A stretch of DNA of 42,485 bases from an uncultured Pseudomonadota bacterium (GTDB lineage Bacteria; Pseudomonadota; Gammaproteobacteria; Steroidobacterales; Steroidobacteraceae): positions 1 through 42,485 of the forward strand of contig CADEED010000022.1 in the NCBI GenBank assembly GCA_902826225.1, written 5' to 3'. Below, one piece after another: positions 23,652 to 32,067 of the stretch. Positions within the stretch are counted from its first letter, which is position 1. Every line of letters starts with the position of its first letter. The notes under the pieces were generated by a model. The model was given only the letters and a program-made list of their open reading frames with translations, was not told the DNA's origin and did not search any database. The position numbers were made by a program, and so were the translations under genes.

Positions 23652-24671
23652 ATGACCACCAACGGGAAGGGTCACCATCGCTTCGGCGCCTTGCTCGCAG
23701 GACTGCGGCAGAAGCGCGCTCAGTCGCAGCTCGCCCTGGCGCTCGATGCGGGTGTCTCCCCGCGGCATCTCAGCTTCCTGGAATCCGGCCGTTCGATGCC
23801 CAGCCGGCCGATGGTCCTGCGCCTGGCAGCGGCAGTCGGCGCGCCACCCGACGTGCAGAACAGCCTGCTGCTCGCCGCCGGCTACGCGCCCGCCCCGGGT
23901 CTGCTCTCCGTGATGCGCTCGGGCGGGGATGGCCTCACGACACCCCTGCGCCATGCGATCGAGGTTGCGCTGAGCATGCAATCGCTCCCACTCCACAGCG
24001 CCGTGGCGCGGGCGCGCCCGGCGCTCGCCGACGTCGGCCTGCGCTGGTTCCATGCAGGTGTCGTCACGCCGCCCGCTTCACCCGGCTCGGGGCCGCCCGA
24101 CATCCGGCTGCATGCGCAGGGTTTCCCGCACGTCGCCTGGCTGGCGCACAACGTGGAGTTCGGTTATCGCGCTCACGATCCGCTCGTGCGCGCGACGCTC
24201 GAGCGTCACCACCCGTTCTTCTGGGAAGACGTGCTCGGAGACCACAGCGGCCTGACCCTGCGCGAGCGCGGGATTTTCGACGAAGCGAAAGAGTTCCACG
24301 TTCACACCGGCTTCGTCGCGCCGATCCGTCGCAGGGACGGCAGTGTGGCCGCGGTGTCCTGCATGGGCGAGGACATCGAAGCGCGCAATCCGTCGACGCG
24401 CCTTGCAGCCCGCGTGATCTGCACTGCGATGCTGGAGAAGTTCGAGAATGCGCCGGTGCTGGCTGAGTACCCGACATTGCATCCCGAGGCCCGCGACCTG
24501 CTGCGCTGGGTACTCGACGGGCGAGACCTGGAGTGGATCGCCGAGAACTGCGGCCTGCCCAGACAGGCGGTCAGCCAATCCGCCCGCGAGGTTTGCAGCA
24601 GCCTCGGTGTCACGGATCTGTTGCAGGGCGCCTTGCGCGCGCAGCGCTACCACCTGCTCGGAACCGCCTGA
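23652..24671 (+). CDS. XRE helix-turn-helix fused to LuxR-type autoinducer-binding and GerE-like domains
   Basis: 339 residues with an unusual order. Residues about 10-80 form an XRE helix-turn-helix of the MmyB-type (LLAGLRQKRAQSQLALALDA, VSPRHLSFLESGRSMPSRPM). Residues about 105-255 fit the LuxR acyl-homoserine-lactone-binding fold. Using TraR numbering, W57, D70, P71, W85 and G113 match Trp163, Asp176, Pro177, Trp191 and Gly220, with the right spacing except one extra residue before the glycine; Y61 is Asn167. Residues 276-331 resemble a weak GerE helix-turn-helix (LLRWVLDGRDLEWIAENCGL, then SSLGVTDLLQGALRA). It has both a normal N-terminal DNA-binding domain and a LuxR sensor. No luxI gene is in the window, so it would be a solo receptor. 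Ligand unknown; it may sense foreign or other small molecules. Confidence 0.85.
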   Translation: MTTNGKGHHRFGALLAGLRQKRAQSQLALALDAGVSPRHLSFLESGRSMPSRPMVLRLAAAVGAPPDVQNSLLLAAGYAPAPGLLSVMRSGGDGLTTPLRHAIEVALSMQSLPLHSAVARARPALADVGLRWFHAGVVTPPASPGSGPPDIRLHAQGFPHVAWLAHNVEFGYRAHDPLVRATLERHHPFFWEDVLGDHSGLTLRERGIFDEAKEFHVHTGFVAPIRRRDGSVAAVSCMGEDIEARNPSTRLAARVICTAMLEKFENAPVLAEYPTLHPEARDLLRWVLDGRDLEWIAENCGLPRQAVSQSAREVCSSLGVTDLLQGALRAQRYHLLGTA

Positions 24672-24686
24672 ACTTCCGTTCGCGAC

Positions 24687-25508
24687 TCAGCTTTTCAGGA
24701 AGGCCAGCAAGTCCTTCGTCACGCGATCCGCGTCCGTCGCGAGCAGGCCATGCGGCGAGCCTCGATACTCGATGAGCTTCGCCCCGTCGATGCCTTGCGC
24801 CGCCGGGCGGCCCGACGATTCGATCGGCACGTTCTCGTCCTTCGTGCCGTGGATGACGAGCGTCGGCACCTTGAACGACGCGAGCTCGCCCCGGAAGTCC
24901 GTCTTGAAGAAAGACTCCGCGCACGCCAGCGTCGAATTGAGACCGGCCTGCATCGCCACGTTCCACGCGGCCTGCAGGACTTCGGCGCTCACGGGCTTCT
25001 TGCCGCCCTTCACGCCGAAGAATTTCTTGAAGAACCCGGCGAAGAACTTGCCACGATCCTCGCGAATGGCCGCGAGAGTTTCCGTGAGCGCCGCGAGCGG
25101 CGTGCCCTTCGGGTTGTCGGGCGTCTTGAGCTTGTAGGGAACGATCGAGGCGATGAGCCCTGCCTGCGAGACGCCTTCGCCCGCGTACTTGCTCATGTAG
25201 CGCGCGACTTCGCCACCGCCCATCGAGAAGCCGAACAACGCGAATTCGGAAACCCGGGTGTGCTCGACGACGGCGCGCAGGTCGTCGGTCAGCGTGTCGT
25301 AGTCGTAGCCGCTCCAGGGTTGTGAGGAGCGGCCGAATCCGCGGCGGTCGTACGCGATGACGCGGTGGCCTGCTTCTGCGAGCGCGAGCGCCTGCGCTTC
25401 CCAGGAGTCGGCGCTCAGGGGCCAGCCGTGGAGCAGCACGACGGGTCGACCCTTGCCCCAGTCCTTGTAGTAGAGCTGGGTCTGATCGGATGTGGTGACG
25501 TACGGCAT
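24687..25508 (-). CDS. Alpha/beta hydrolase, chloroperoxidase/esterase type
   Basis: 273 residues, a typical non-haem chloroperoxidase-like alpha/beta hydrolase. It has the oxyanion motif LLHGWPLSADSW, YDRRGFGRSSQP, the nucleophile elbow GFSMGGGE with Ser95, an acid in IHGTKDENVPI and the histidine in RGSPHGLLATD. Such enzymes hydrolyse esters and, in vitro, may show perhydrolase activity. No signal peptide, so cytosolic. It starts at ATG 25508 and its end converges with the XRE-LuxR gene, 15 bases apart. The substrate is unknown. Catalytic residues are complete. Confidence 0.92.
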   Translation of the reverse strand: MPYVTTSDQTQLYYKDWGKGRPVVLLHGWPLSADSWEAQALALAEAGHRVIAYDRRGFGRSSQPWSGYDYDTLTDDLRAVVEHTRVSEFALFGFSMGGGEVARYMSKYAGEGVSQAGLIASIVPYKLKTPDNPKGTPLAALTETLAAIREDRGKFFAGFFKKFFGVKGGKKPVSAEVLQAAWNVAMQAGLNSTLACAESFFKTDFRGELASFKVPTLVIHGTKDENVPIESSGRPAAQGIDGAKLIEYRGSPHGLLATDADRVTKDLLAFLKS

Positions 25509-25625
25509 GTGCGCTCCGGCGAACAGAGGAGCGCTTAGTATGGAAATTACGCGCTCGCGCCAGCAGGAGCGAAGTCCGCTGGATGCCGTGGTCGGATGCC
25601 GACAGCCACTGCGTTGCGCCGCTTC

Positions 25626-26933
25626 CTAGATCGTCCGATCGATGCGCAGCCGGGCGCGCGCGGCCAGGAGCGCGAGCAGGAGCAGCAGCAAGGACGGGTC
25701 GATCGAGCCGCCGCCACCGCCGCCGCCATCGTCGGCGGGCGGCGGCGCCGGAGGTTCGGGTGTCGGTGCCGGGCCGGGCGGCGGAAGCGCGACTACGCAG
25801 GCGTAGCTGTCGATCACCGCGTCGATCTGGTCGAGGCTGCACTGGGAGAACGACGAGATCGAGCTCGTGAGCTGCGGCGTCATGATGAACTGTCCCTGCG
25901 GCGTGGCCGCACACTGCTGCGCGCCGTCGTGCGGAGCACCGAACACGTGGCCGATCTCGTGCGCGGTGATCAGCGCATCGATCGCGGCGCTGCCGCGCGC
26001 CGCGGCGAGACTGGCGGCAAAACGCTGGCTGCAGAGGGCCAGCGTGTAGGCGATGCCGGCGAGGTTCCCGTCCAGGTCGCGGCCGGTGAACAGATGCGTG
26101 AGGCCGGTGGCGGAGAGCGCCGGGGTCTGTTGCCGCAACCTGCCCAGTTCTTCGAGCAGCGTGCTCGAATCGGTGGTCGCGGTCAGCCCTGCCGTGAGTT
26201 CGCCGGCGATGTTGATCGAATCGACCTGCAGTTCGACGCCGACCTGCGAGCTGAAGATTCCATCCACGAGATTGATTCGCGTGAGGATCGCATCGCGGGC
26301 CTGCGCCTCGCTCGCGTATCGCGCCAGATAGGCCGCGTCGGCGAGGATGGATATCCCGACCCCCTCGGTGGCCGCACCGACCTGCAGCGCCTGCGCACGG
26401 ACTCGCAGTTCGCCGATCATGGCGCCGTAGGCGTCCGCCGCGTCGCGAGGCTTCTCCAACTCGTCGCCAGTGAACGAGATGCCCTGCTCCAGTACGGCGT
26501 CCGAGAGTTTGAACATCCCGGTGCCGGCCGCGCCGTAGTTCACGGCCTCCGCCGCCGCATCGACGATGAAGAGATCGCGCCCGTCCCAGATCATGCCGCG
26601 TGGCAGACCGTCGTGAACACTGATGCGCGCCCAGGAATCCGGAGCGCCTTCGAGGGCGCCCTTGTAGAGCTGCACGGAGCTGCCGGTGGCCAGCCGCGCG
26701 AGACGCTCGTTGCTGGAGAGTTGCAGGCGGAAGTTGCGGCCGAACGCCGTGAGCTCCAGGATCGCGGAGCCTCCCGTGGAGGCGCGCGTGAGTCTTGGTC
26801 GCAAGTCTTCGGTATGTTGCGTGACCCGGCCGCCGGCCGCGCCGCTCGAGGCTGGCCAGACCACGGCTGCGAGCGATAGCGCGGCGCAGAGCGCCAGTCG
26901 CCCGAGCGAAGTCCCGGAAGTCGCTTTCCACAT
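25626..26933 (-). CDS. Reprolysin-like zinc metalloprotease with GlyGly-CTERM-like tail
   Basis: 435 residues. After a signal peptide (about residues 1-33) comes an N-terminal region of about 170 residues, perhaps a prodomain. The catalytic domain has HEIGHVFGAPHD, with zinc ligands His325, His329 and His335 and catalytic Glu326, and a Met-turn FIMTPQ downstream, typical of M12/reprolysin-like metzincins. Then come a proline-rich linker (PPPGPAPTPEPPAPPP), a glycine run, and a C-terminal hydrophobic helix ending in basic residues (LLLLLLALLAARARLR). That tail matches the GlyGly-CTERM layout handled by rhombosortase for surface sorting. I chose ATG 26933; a TTG at 26942 is also possible. Its substrates are unknown. 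Confidence 0.87.
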   Translation of the reverse strand: MWKATSGTSLGRLALCAALSLAAVVWPASSGAAGGRVTQHTEDLRPRLTRASTGGSAILELTAFGRNFRLQLSSNERLARLATGSSVQLYKGALEGAPDSWARISVHDGLPRGMIWDGRDLFIVDAAAEAVNYGAAGTGMFKLSDAVLEQGISFTGDELEKPRDAADAYGAMIGELRVRAQALQVGAATEGVGISILADAAYLARYASEAQARDAILTRINLVDGIFSSQVGVELQVDSINIAGELTAGLTATTDSSTLLEELGRLRQQTPALSATGLTHLFTGRDLDGNLAGIAYTLALCSQRFAASLAAARGSAAIDALITAHEIGHVFGAPHDGAQQCAATPQGQFIMTPQLTSSISSFSQCSLDQIDAVIDSYACVVALPPPGPAPTPEPPAPPPADDGGGGGGGSIDPSLLLLLLALLAARARLRIDRTI

Positions 26934-27042
26934 CTTTTGCAAGATGGGGCGTTCGGGCGCCGGCCGGAAATAGGCCCATGCCTCAGCGGGCGCGGGCCGA
27001 TACTGACGTGCGGCGAGTCAGCGCTCGCAGTTGTAGTCCACG

Positions 27043-27936
27043 TCAGCTCGACTTCAGGAAGTCCTCCACGACCTCCGTGAAAGCGCGCGGGTTTTCGCGG
27101 GGCGATCCGTGCCCGGCCGCCGGAATCGTGGCCGATCGGGCACGCGGGATGAGGCTCGACAATTCTTCGTTGATACGCCGGTTGATGGCGACGGTCTTCT
27201 CGCCCGTGATCACGAGCACAGGCATTCGCAGCCGGCGGAGACTCGCGACCGGGAGATCCGGATAGGGGTCGCTGCTGCGCGCAATCATCTTGAAGAAGCC
27301 GGAGTTCTGCATGACGCCGTGCCGTGCTTCCGGCGGCAGTGCGGCGAATCGTCCGGGCGTCGCAAAGCCGTCCACGAAGAATCGCATCGCGCCCTCGTCA
27401 TCGCCGGCAGCGAACGCCGCGCGAGCCGGATCCTGGATGCGCTTCATGAAGTCCTGATACAGCGCGTCGCCTTCGGGAGTCCGTTTCGCCAGCGAGAGGA
27501 TGGGCGGTTCGGCAATGATCAACCGTCGCACCTTGCCCGGATCGTCGATGGCGAAGGTGAGTGCCGTCGCCGCGCCCATGGAGGTGCCGACGAGAGTGAC
27601 GCGTTTGAGTCGCAAGGCCTTGATGAAGGCGCGGAGGTCCGCCGCCTCGGTCTTCGCGGAATGATCCGTGGCGGATTGTGGATTCCGATTCGGAAAGTTG
27701 TAACGGCGACTGTACGAGATGACACGGTAACGACGTGAGAGCTCCGCCAGCGGCAACTCCCACGATCGATAATCCCCTTGGCCTCCGTGCAGCAGGATCA
27801 GCGGTTCACCACTCCCGGCGCTGATGTAGTGCAGCTCGACCCCGTTGACGCGGATCTTCACGGGTTCGGGAGGCGCCGCCTCGGCGGACGCGACCATCAG
27901 TGCGAGCAGCAGCGCCGCGAAGTGGCGCAGCGTCAC
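27043..27936 (-). CDS. Secreted alpha/beta hydrolase
   Basis: 297 residues with a signal peptide (MTLRHFAALLLALMVASAEA). Motifs are LILLHGGQGDYRSWE for the oxyanion hole, VGTSMGAATAL with nucleophile Ser119, an acid in VLVITGEKTVA or the nearby loop, and IPAAGHGSPRENP with the histidine. The aspartate of the acid position is less obvious here (the loop has Glu/Lys), so the triad should be checked. It starts with GTG overlapping the stop of the ATP-grasp gene by four bases, and the two are probably coupled. Periplasmic location is expected; the substrate is unknown. Confidence 0.87.
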   Translation of the reverse strand: MTLRHFAALLLALMVASAEAAPPEPVKIRVNGVELHYISAGSGEPLILLHGGQGDYRSWELPLAELSRRYRVISYSRRYNFPNRNPQSATDHSAKTEAADLRAFIKALRLKRVTLVGTSMGAATALTFAIDDPGKVRRLIIAEPPILSLAKRTPEGDALYQDFMKRIQDPARAAFAAGDDEGAMRFFVDGFATPGRFAALPPEARHGVMQNSGFFKMIARSSDPYPDLPVASLRRLRMPVLVITGEKTVAINRRINEELSSLIPRARSATIPAAGHGSPRENPRAFTEVVEDFLKSS

Positions 27937-28823
27937 CCTTTCGCTCTCCGCACCACCGCCGCCGCGAGCTTCTCCGCACTGCCGGCCGCAAACGGAAAGA
28001 ACAGACTCGGCTCTATCAACTCCAGCTCGAGCACCACCGGATCGCCCTCCTGGTCCCGGATGAGATCGACTCGCGCGTACAGCGGCGTTTCGAACGGCAC
28101 CGCCTTCAGCGCGCGCGCGGCCACGCTCAACTCCGCCGCGTCCGGCACTCTGGCCGTGATCGCTTCCTTCGCGAACAGCGCCGTCGTCGGTCCTTCCTTT
28201 CTCTTCAGAATCGGACCCTTCCGGATCGCGTGGCTGAACTCGCCCTCGAAATACATCAGCGCCGTCTCGCCGAGTTGATCCACCCGGCTCAGATACGGCT
28301 GCAGCAGCACGCTGCGCTTCTCACCCAGCATCCGCTCCGCGTGCCGGGCCGCATCCTGTATTTCCTCTCGCCCGAAGCGCTGGGCGTCTCGTGAACCCGC
28401 GCCGACCGCCGGCTTGACGACGAACTCGTGGACGTCCGATTGGCTCAACAGCTCTTCGAGTCGTCGATCGGGGCGGTCCCCGGGCTCGATGAACTTCGTG
28501 AGAACGGACGGCACCGCCTTGCTGGCGAGGTCCCCGAGATAGTGTTTGTCGGAGCTCCACTTCACGAACGGCAGCGGGTTGAGAAGCTTCGTCTTTCGGC
28601 TCACCGCCTCCGCCCAGTCGACGAATTCCGCGAACCGCTGCGGGTAATCCCAGGTCGAACGCAGGATCGCCGCGTCGAACCGGCTCCAGTCGTGCGGCCG
28701 GTCCCACTCCGCGATCGTCACGTCCGCGCCGGCATCGCGCAACGCGGAGACCAGCGGAGACATGTCTTCGTCGACGTCGCGCGCGGCGACGGCGGTGACG
28801 TAGGCAATCGTCGGCTTGCTCAC
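27933..28823 (-). CDS. ATP-grasp domain protein
   Basis: 296 residues with the ATP-grasp layout of RimK/glutathione-synthetase-like ligases. The N-terminal domain has AILRSTWDYPQRFAEFVDWA. The ATP-binding part contains FVVKPAVGAGSRDAQRF and a later YARVDLIRDQEGDPVVLELE with the metal-binding Glu in LELELIEPSLFF. These enzymes join an acid to an amine using ATP. The acceptor and product are unknown. The start is GTG 28823 with no strong ribosome site. It is followed by the secreted alpha/beta hydrolase through a GTGA overlap and preceded by the RpiB-like gene 22 bases away on the same strand. Confidence 0.88.
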   Translation of the reverse strand: MSKPTIAYVTAVAARDVDEDMSPLVSALRDAGADVTIAEWDRPHDWSRFDAAILRSTWDYPQRFAEFVDWAEAVSRKTKLLNPLPFVKWSSDKHYLGDLASKAVPSVLTKFIEPGDRPDRRLEELLSQSDVHEFVVKPAVGAGSRDAQRFGREEIQDAARHAERMLGEKRSVLLQPYLSRVDQLGETALMYFEGEFSHAIRKGPILKRKEGPTTALFAKEAITARVPDAAELSVAARALKAVPFETPLYARVDLIRDQEGDPVVLELELIEPSLFFPFAAGSAEKLAAAVVRRAKG

Positions 28824-28845
28824 TTGTCTGGTCGTCGCTCCAGGT

Positions 28846-29496
28846 TCAGGCTGCCGCGCGAGCCACGAGCGGCTTCAGATAGGAAGCGATGGCGCCGTCC
28901 TTGCAGTTCGAGAAGAACAGTTCCTTGAACTTCTCACCCGCCACCGCGGACTTCAGCAGCTCCTGGTCGACGCTCCTCAGCACCGTCAGCATGTCCTTGC
29001 AGGAAGCGGCTTTCAGCTCCTTCAGGATGCCGCGGTTCCTGGCCATGATGGCCGCGCGCTCCCTGGGATAACCCGCGCCGCGCTCGTGCTCGAACAACTT
29101 GCGGTAGCAGTCCTGCAGGTTGAGCTCGGCCGCCCAGCCGAAGCCCTTGGCGTACGGCATGGCCAGGCAGTTGCCGTCGTTGATATGGCCGAACAGGAAA
29201 GCGTCGGTCGGATCCGCAACGAGGCCGCAGAACACCCCGGGCATGGAGTTGCAGGCCAGCATGGAGCCCATGCCGGTACCACAGCCGGTGACCACGAAGT
29301 CGGCCGCTTTGGCGTTCAACAGGATGCCGGCGAGCAGGCCGTTCATCACGTAGGTGAGCGAGGCTTTGTCCTCCGCCGTGTACATGCCGTAGTGATGCAC
29401 CTGGTGGCCCAGTGGCTCGACGACGCTCTTCAGCGCGTTGTGGACGATTTCGGACTTGGCGGCCTGGCTGTTCTCGATGATGAGTGCGATCTTCAT
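28846..29496 (-). CDS. RpiB/LacA/LacB-family isomerase-like protein
   Basis: 216 residues, longer than usual RpiB (about 150). The N-terminus is MKIALIIENSQAAKSEIVHN and the core has VVTGCGTGMGSMLACNSMPG, corresponding to the RpiB GTGxGxSIAANK loop with its catalytic Cys neighbour, then FCGLVADPTDAFLFGHINDG. An extended C-terminal helical part (about 60 residues) is an addition to the normal fold. RpiB enzymes interconvert ribose- and ribulose-5-phosphate; related ones act on allose or galactose phosphates. The longer form suggests a different sugar phosphate. It is in a minus-strand group with the ATP-grasp and amidohydrolase genes. Confidence 0.87.
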   Translation of the reverse strand: MKIALIIENSQAAKSEIVHNALKSVVEPLGHQVHHYGMYTAEDKASLTYVMNGLLAGILLNAKAADFVVTGCGTGMGSMLACNSMPGVFCGLVADPTDAFLFGHINDGNCLAMPYAKGFGWAAELNLQDCYRKLFEHERGAGYPRERAAIMARNRGILKELKAASCKDMLTVLRSVDQELLKSAVAGEKFKELFFSNCKDGAIASYLKPLVARAAA

Positions 29497-29541
29497 GGCG
29501 GGTAGTGTCGGGGTGTCGCGTCGATCGAGCAACCCTGTTCG

Positions 29542-30858
29542 CTACTGCACCCGCCCCTCTTTCATCACGAAGTCCACTTTCTTCAGCACCGTCACGTCTT
29601 TCAACGGATCGCCCGTGACGGCGATGAGATCCGCTCGCTTGCCGGGCTCGAGCGTGCCTGTTTCCTTCGACAGGCCCAGCAGATCTGCGGCATTCACCGT
29701 GGCCGCCTTGATGGCTTCGGAGGCCGGCATGCCGTGCTTCACCATCAATTCGAACTCGTCGGCGTTCCGGCCGTGTTTCGAGACGCCCGCGTCGGTGCCG
29801 AACGCGATCTTCACGCCGCGGGGAAATGCCTTCTCCAGCGCCTGCCCGGTGATCGAGATTCGCCAGTCGATCTTGGCGCGCACCTCCGGCGGATAGGCAT
29901 TCGGATCTTTCGCGATGCGCTCGAGGTAGCCGTTCACCGTCGACAACGTCGGCACGTAGTACGCGCCGGTCTTGAGGAACAGCTTGATGCCCTCTTCATC
30001 GAGCAGCGTTCCGTGCTCGATCGAATCGGCGCCGTTGCGCAACGCCGTGTTGATCCCGTCGGCGCCATGCGCGTGCACGGCGACTTTCTTGCCGTAGAGG
30101 TGCGCGGTCTCGATCAGCGCCTTGGCTTCGTCGTCGAACATCTGCCGGCCGAGGCCGGCGCCGATGCGGCTGTTCACGCCGCCGGTGGTCATGATCTTGA
30201 TTACGTCGACGCCACGGCGGATCTGCAGGCGCACCGCGCGGCGGCAGGACTCGACACCATCGCAGAGGTTCTCCTGGTGCGCGTGCTCCGCGAGGTCGGG
30301 GCTCAGGCCCAGTGAGCTGTCGCCGTGGCCGGAGGTGGTGGAGATGCCGTTTCCCGCGTCGACGATGCGCGGGCCCGGCACTTTGCCTGCGGCAATCGCA
30401 TCGCGCAGGGCGAGCGTGACGCCGTCACCGTTGCCGAGATTACGCACGGTGGTGAAGCCTGCGGCCAGGGTCTTGCGGGCATTGACGGCTGCTTCGTAGG
30501 CGAAATATGCCGGGCCATTCGTCAGCCCCTCGATCAAACCTTCCTGGCCAGCGCGGTCGCTGTCGAGATGGACATGCGAATCGATCAAGCCGGGCAGCAC
30601 GAACTTGTCGCGCAAGTCGATGACTTGGGCACCCGGATAACTGGCGGCGTCCAGGAATCCGTCGCGGATCGACTCGATCTTGCCGTTGCGGACCAGGACG
30701 GTCGACGGACCGCGTGGAGCCTGTCCGGGGCGGTCGAGCAAGCGGCCCGAGTGAACGACCACGACAGCATTCGTATCCGCCTGCGCCGTGCCGACGGTCG
30801 CTGCGAAGCTCAGTGCCATTACAAACAGGCAGAGTGAAGACGCCGATCTCGCTGTCAT
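29542..30858 (-). CDS. Exported amidohydrolase (imidazolonepropionase/Xaa-Pro dipeptidase-like)
   Basis: 438 residues with a signal peptide (MTARSASSLCLFVMALSFAA to GTAQA). Metal-site motifs are complete: FVLPGLIDSHVHLDSDRAG (HxH), VIKIMTTGGVNS (Lys), VAVHAHGADGINTAL (His), ADSIEHGTLLDEEG (His) and IAFGTDAGVSKHGRNADEF (Asp). The C-terminal sandwich ends in ADLIAVTGDPLKDVTVLKKV. This is a common branch of periplasmic amidohydrolases, including prolidase-like and organophosphate-degrading enzymes. The exact substrate is unknown. AGGGGA lies a few bases before ATG 30858, which supports the start. Confidence 0.93.
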   Translation of the reverse strand: MTARSASSLCLFVMALSFAATVGTAQADTNAVVVVHSGRLLDRPGQAPRGPSTVLVRNGKIESIRDGFLDAASYPGAQVIDLRDKFVLPGLIDSHVHLDSDRAGQEGLIEGLTNGPAYFAYEAAVNARKTLAAGFTTVRNLGNGDGVTLALRDAIAAGKVPGPRIVDAGNGISTTSGHGDSSLGLSPDLAEHAHQENLCDGVESCRRAVRLQIRRGVDVIKIMTTGGVNSRIGAGLGRQMFDDEAKALIETAHLYGKKVAVHAHGADGINTALRNGADSIEHGTLLDEEGIKLFLKTGAYYVPTLSTVNGYLERIAKDPNAYPPEVRAKIDWRISITGQALEKAFPRGVKIAFGTDAGVSKHGRNADEFELMVKHGMPASEAIKAATVNAADLLGLSKETGTLEPGKRADLIAVTGDPLKDVTVLKKVDFVMKEGRVQ

Positions 30859-30901
30859 AAGTTTCCCCTGAACATCAAGGACGAGCTCCGCTCAAACACT
30901 A

Positions 30902-32002
30902 TCACTCCGCCCGTTGCGGGCTCCGCAGACAACGGCGGTAGCGGTCGTCCACTCGCTTTGCGAACCATTCGGTCGTCAGCTTGCGACTGATCTTCACGCT
31001 TTGCAGGCGAATGCTGGGCACCACCGCCCGCGGCGCGGGCGTTCTGGAATCTGCCAGTTCGAAGACCTTTCGATAGAGTTCAGTCTCCTCGAATTCGTGC
31101 TCTGATCCCAGCTCGAGATCGCGGCGGATCTGGCGATCGCCGAGGCCGATGGCCAGCTTGCGCACGGCGAGTTCGGTTTGGCTCGGCTCGCTGCTGCCTT
31201 CGCGCAGAAGATCCCCATCGAGCGCGAGACGCGTCTTGCTCAATGAGCTGACGACCTGCTGAAAAGCCGCGTTGCGGCTTGCGTAGTGCCCCGCGTTGAA
31301 ATCGGCGAAGCGATACAGCATGGAGTCGTAGCTGACCGGGTAATCGAGCAAATGGGCGATGCCGAAATAGATTCCTCCGCGACGGGTGAACACTTCGCGA
31401 CGCACTCCCTCCGTGAGCGGGTATGGATAGGTACTGGTCCTCACGTGCGCCTCGGCGAACGCGATGCTCACCTGCATCGGCCCACCAGTCCGCACGGGAT
31501 TCAGATCGGCAAAGAGCTGGCGACCGAGCGGCACCGTGCCGATGAAATCCTGGAACATCTCGCTCAGCGCTCGTTCGGTTCTGGCGTGCCGCAACCGCTC
31601 GGCGTAGCTCCGCCCATCGGGAGAACGCGTGTTCAGTGCCAGGGCGACGAGCGCACCCGGAATGTGATAACGCGCGGCGCGCTCATCGATTTCCCGCCGC
31701 GCCATGGCCAGCAGTCCGGGAACCGCCGGATCAACCTGAAATCCCGTTTCCTGCTGGATCACCGCGACGACGGCGCAGATGTTGCGCGTCGTCGGTCGCA
31801 CCTCGAGTGTCTCGAAAGCCGCGAACATGTCGATTGCCCAACTCTCACGACTCGAAACCGAAGTCGGAATGTGCGCGCGTATCTCGGCACGAGCCACATC
31901 AGGATCGATCGGCGGCTCGCGCGGGGGCGCTGAACTGCAGCCCGCAAGAATCACGGTTGCGAGGGCCGGCAGCGTCAACCAGGGTCGGTGTGAATGGATC
32001 AC
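30902..32002 (-). CDS. DUF1615 family lipoprotein
   Basis: 366 residues. A signal ends in LAGC (Cys22), so it is a lipoprotein. The body fits the DUF1615 pattern: NICAVVAVIQQETGFQVDPA, VPGLLAMARREIDERAARYH, PVRTGGPMQVSIAFAEAH and REVFTRRGGIYFGIAHLLDY. Glu in IQQETGF occupies a place like the catalytic glutamate of lysozyme-type folds, so a cell-wall role has been suggested by resemblance, but this is not established here. The start is GTG 32002, chosen because the signal peptide begins there; the longer frame upstream is not protein-like. It stands between the amidohydrolase and the PhoD gene on the same strand, with 65 bases before it. Confidence 0.82.
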   Translation of the reverse strand: MIHSHRPWLTLPALATVILAGCSSAPPREPPIDPDVARAEIRAHIPTSVSSRESWAIDMFAAFETLEVRPTTRNICAVVAVIQQETGFQVDPAVPGLLAMARREIDERAARYHIPGALVALALNTRSPDGRSYAERLRHARTERALSEMFQDFIGTVPLGRQLFADLNPVRTGGPMQVSIAFAEAHVRTSTYPYPLTEGVRREVFTRRGGIYFGIAHLLDYPVSYDSMLYRFADFNAGHYASRNAAFQQVVSSLSKTRLALDGDLLREGSSEPSQTELAVRKLAIGLGDRQIRRDLELGSEHEFEETELYRKVFELADSRTPAPRAVVPSIRLQSVKISRKLTTEWFAKRVDDRYRRCLRSPQRAE

Positions 32003-32067
32003 TTCCCATAGTCTGGCCCAAGGTGAGGTTCCGGATCCATGCGGACGGGCGCGAGCCAAGCACGAAG

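Noticed and set aside
24610..26979. 789-codon minus-strand open frame spanning the hydrolase and protease genes
   Set aside because: It is Arg/Gly/Ala-rich with no motifs and covers two well-supported genes in other frames.
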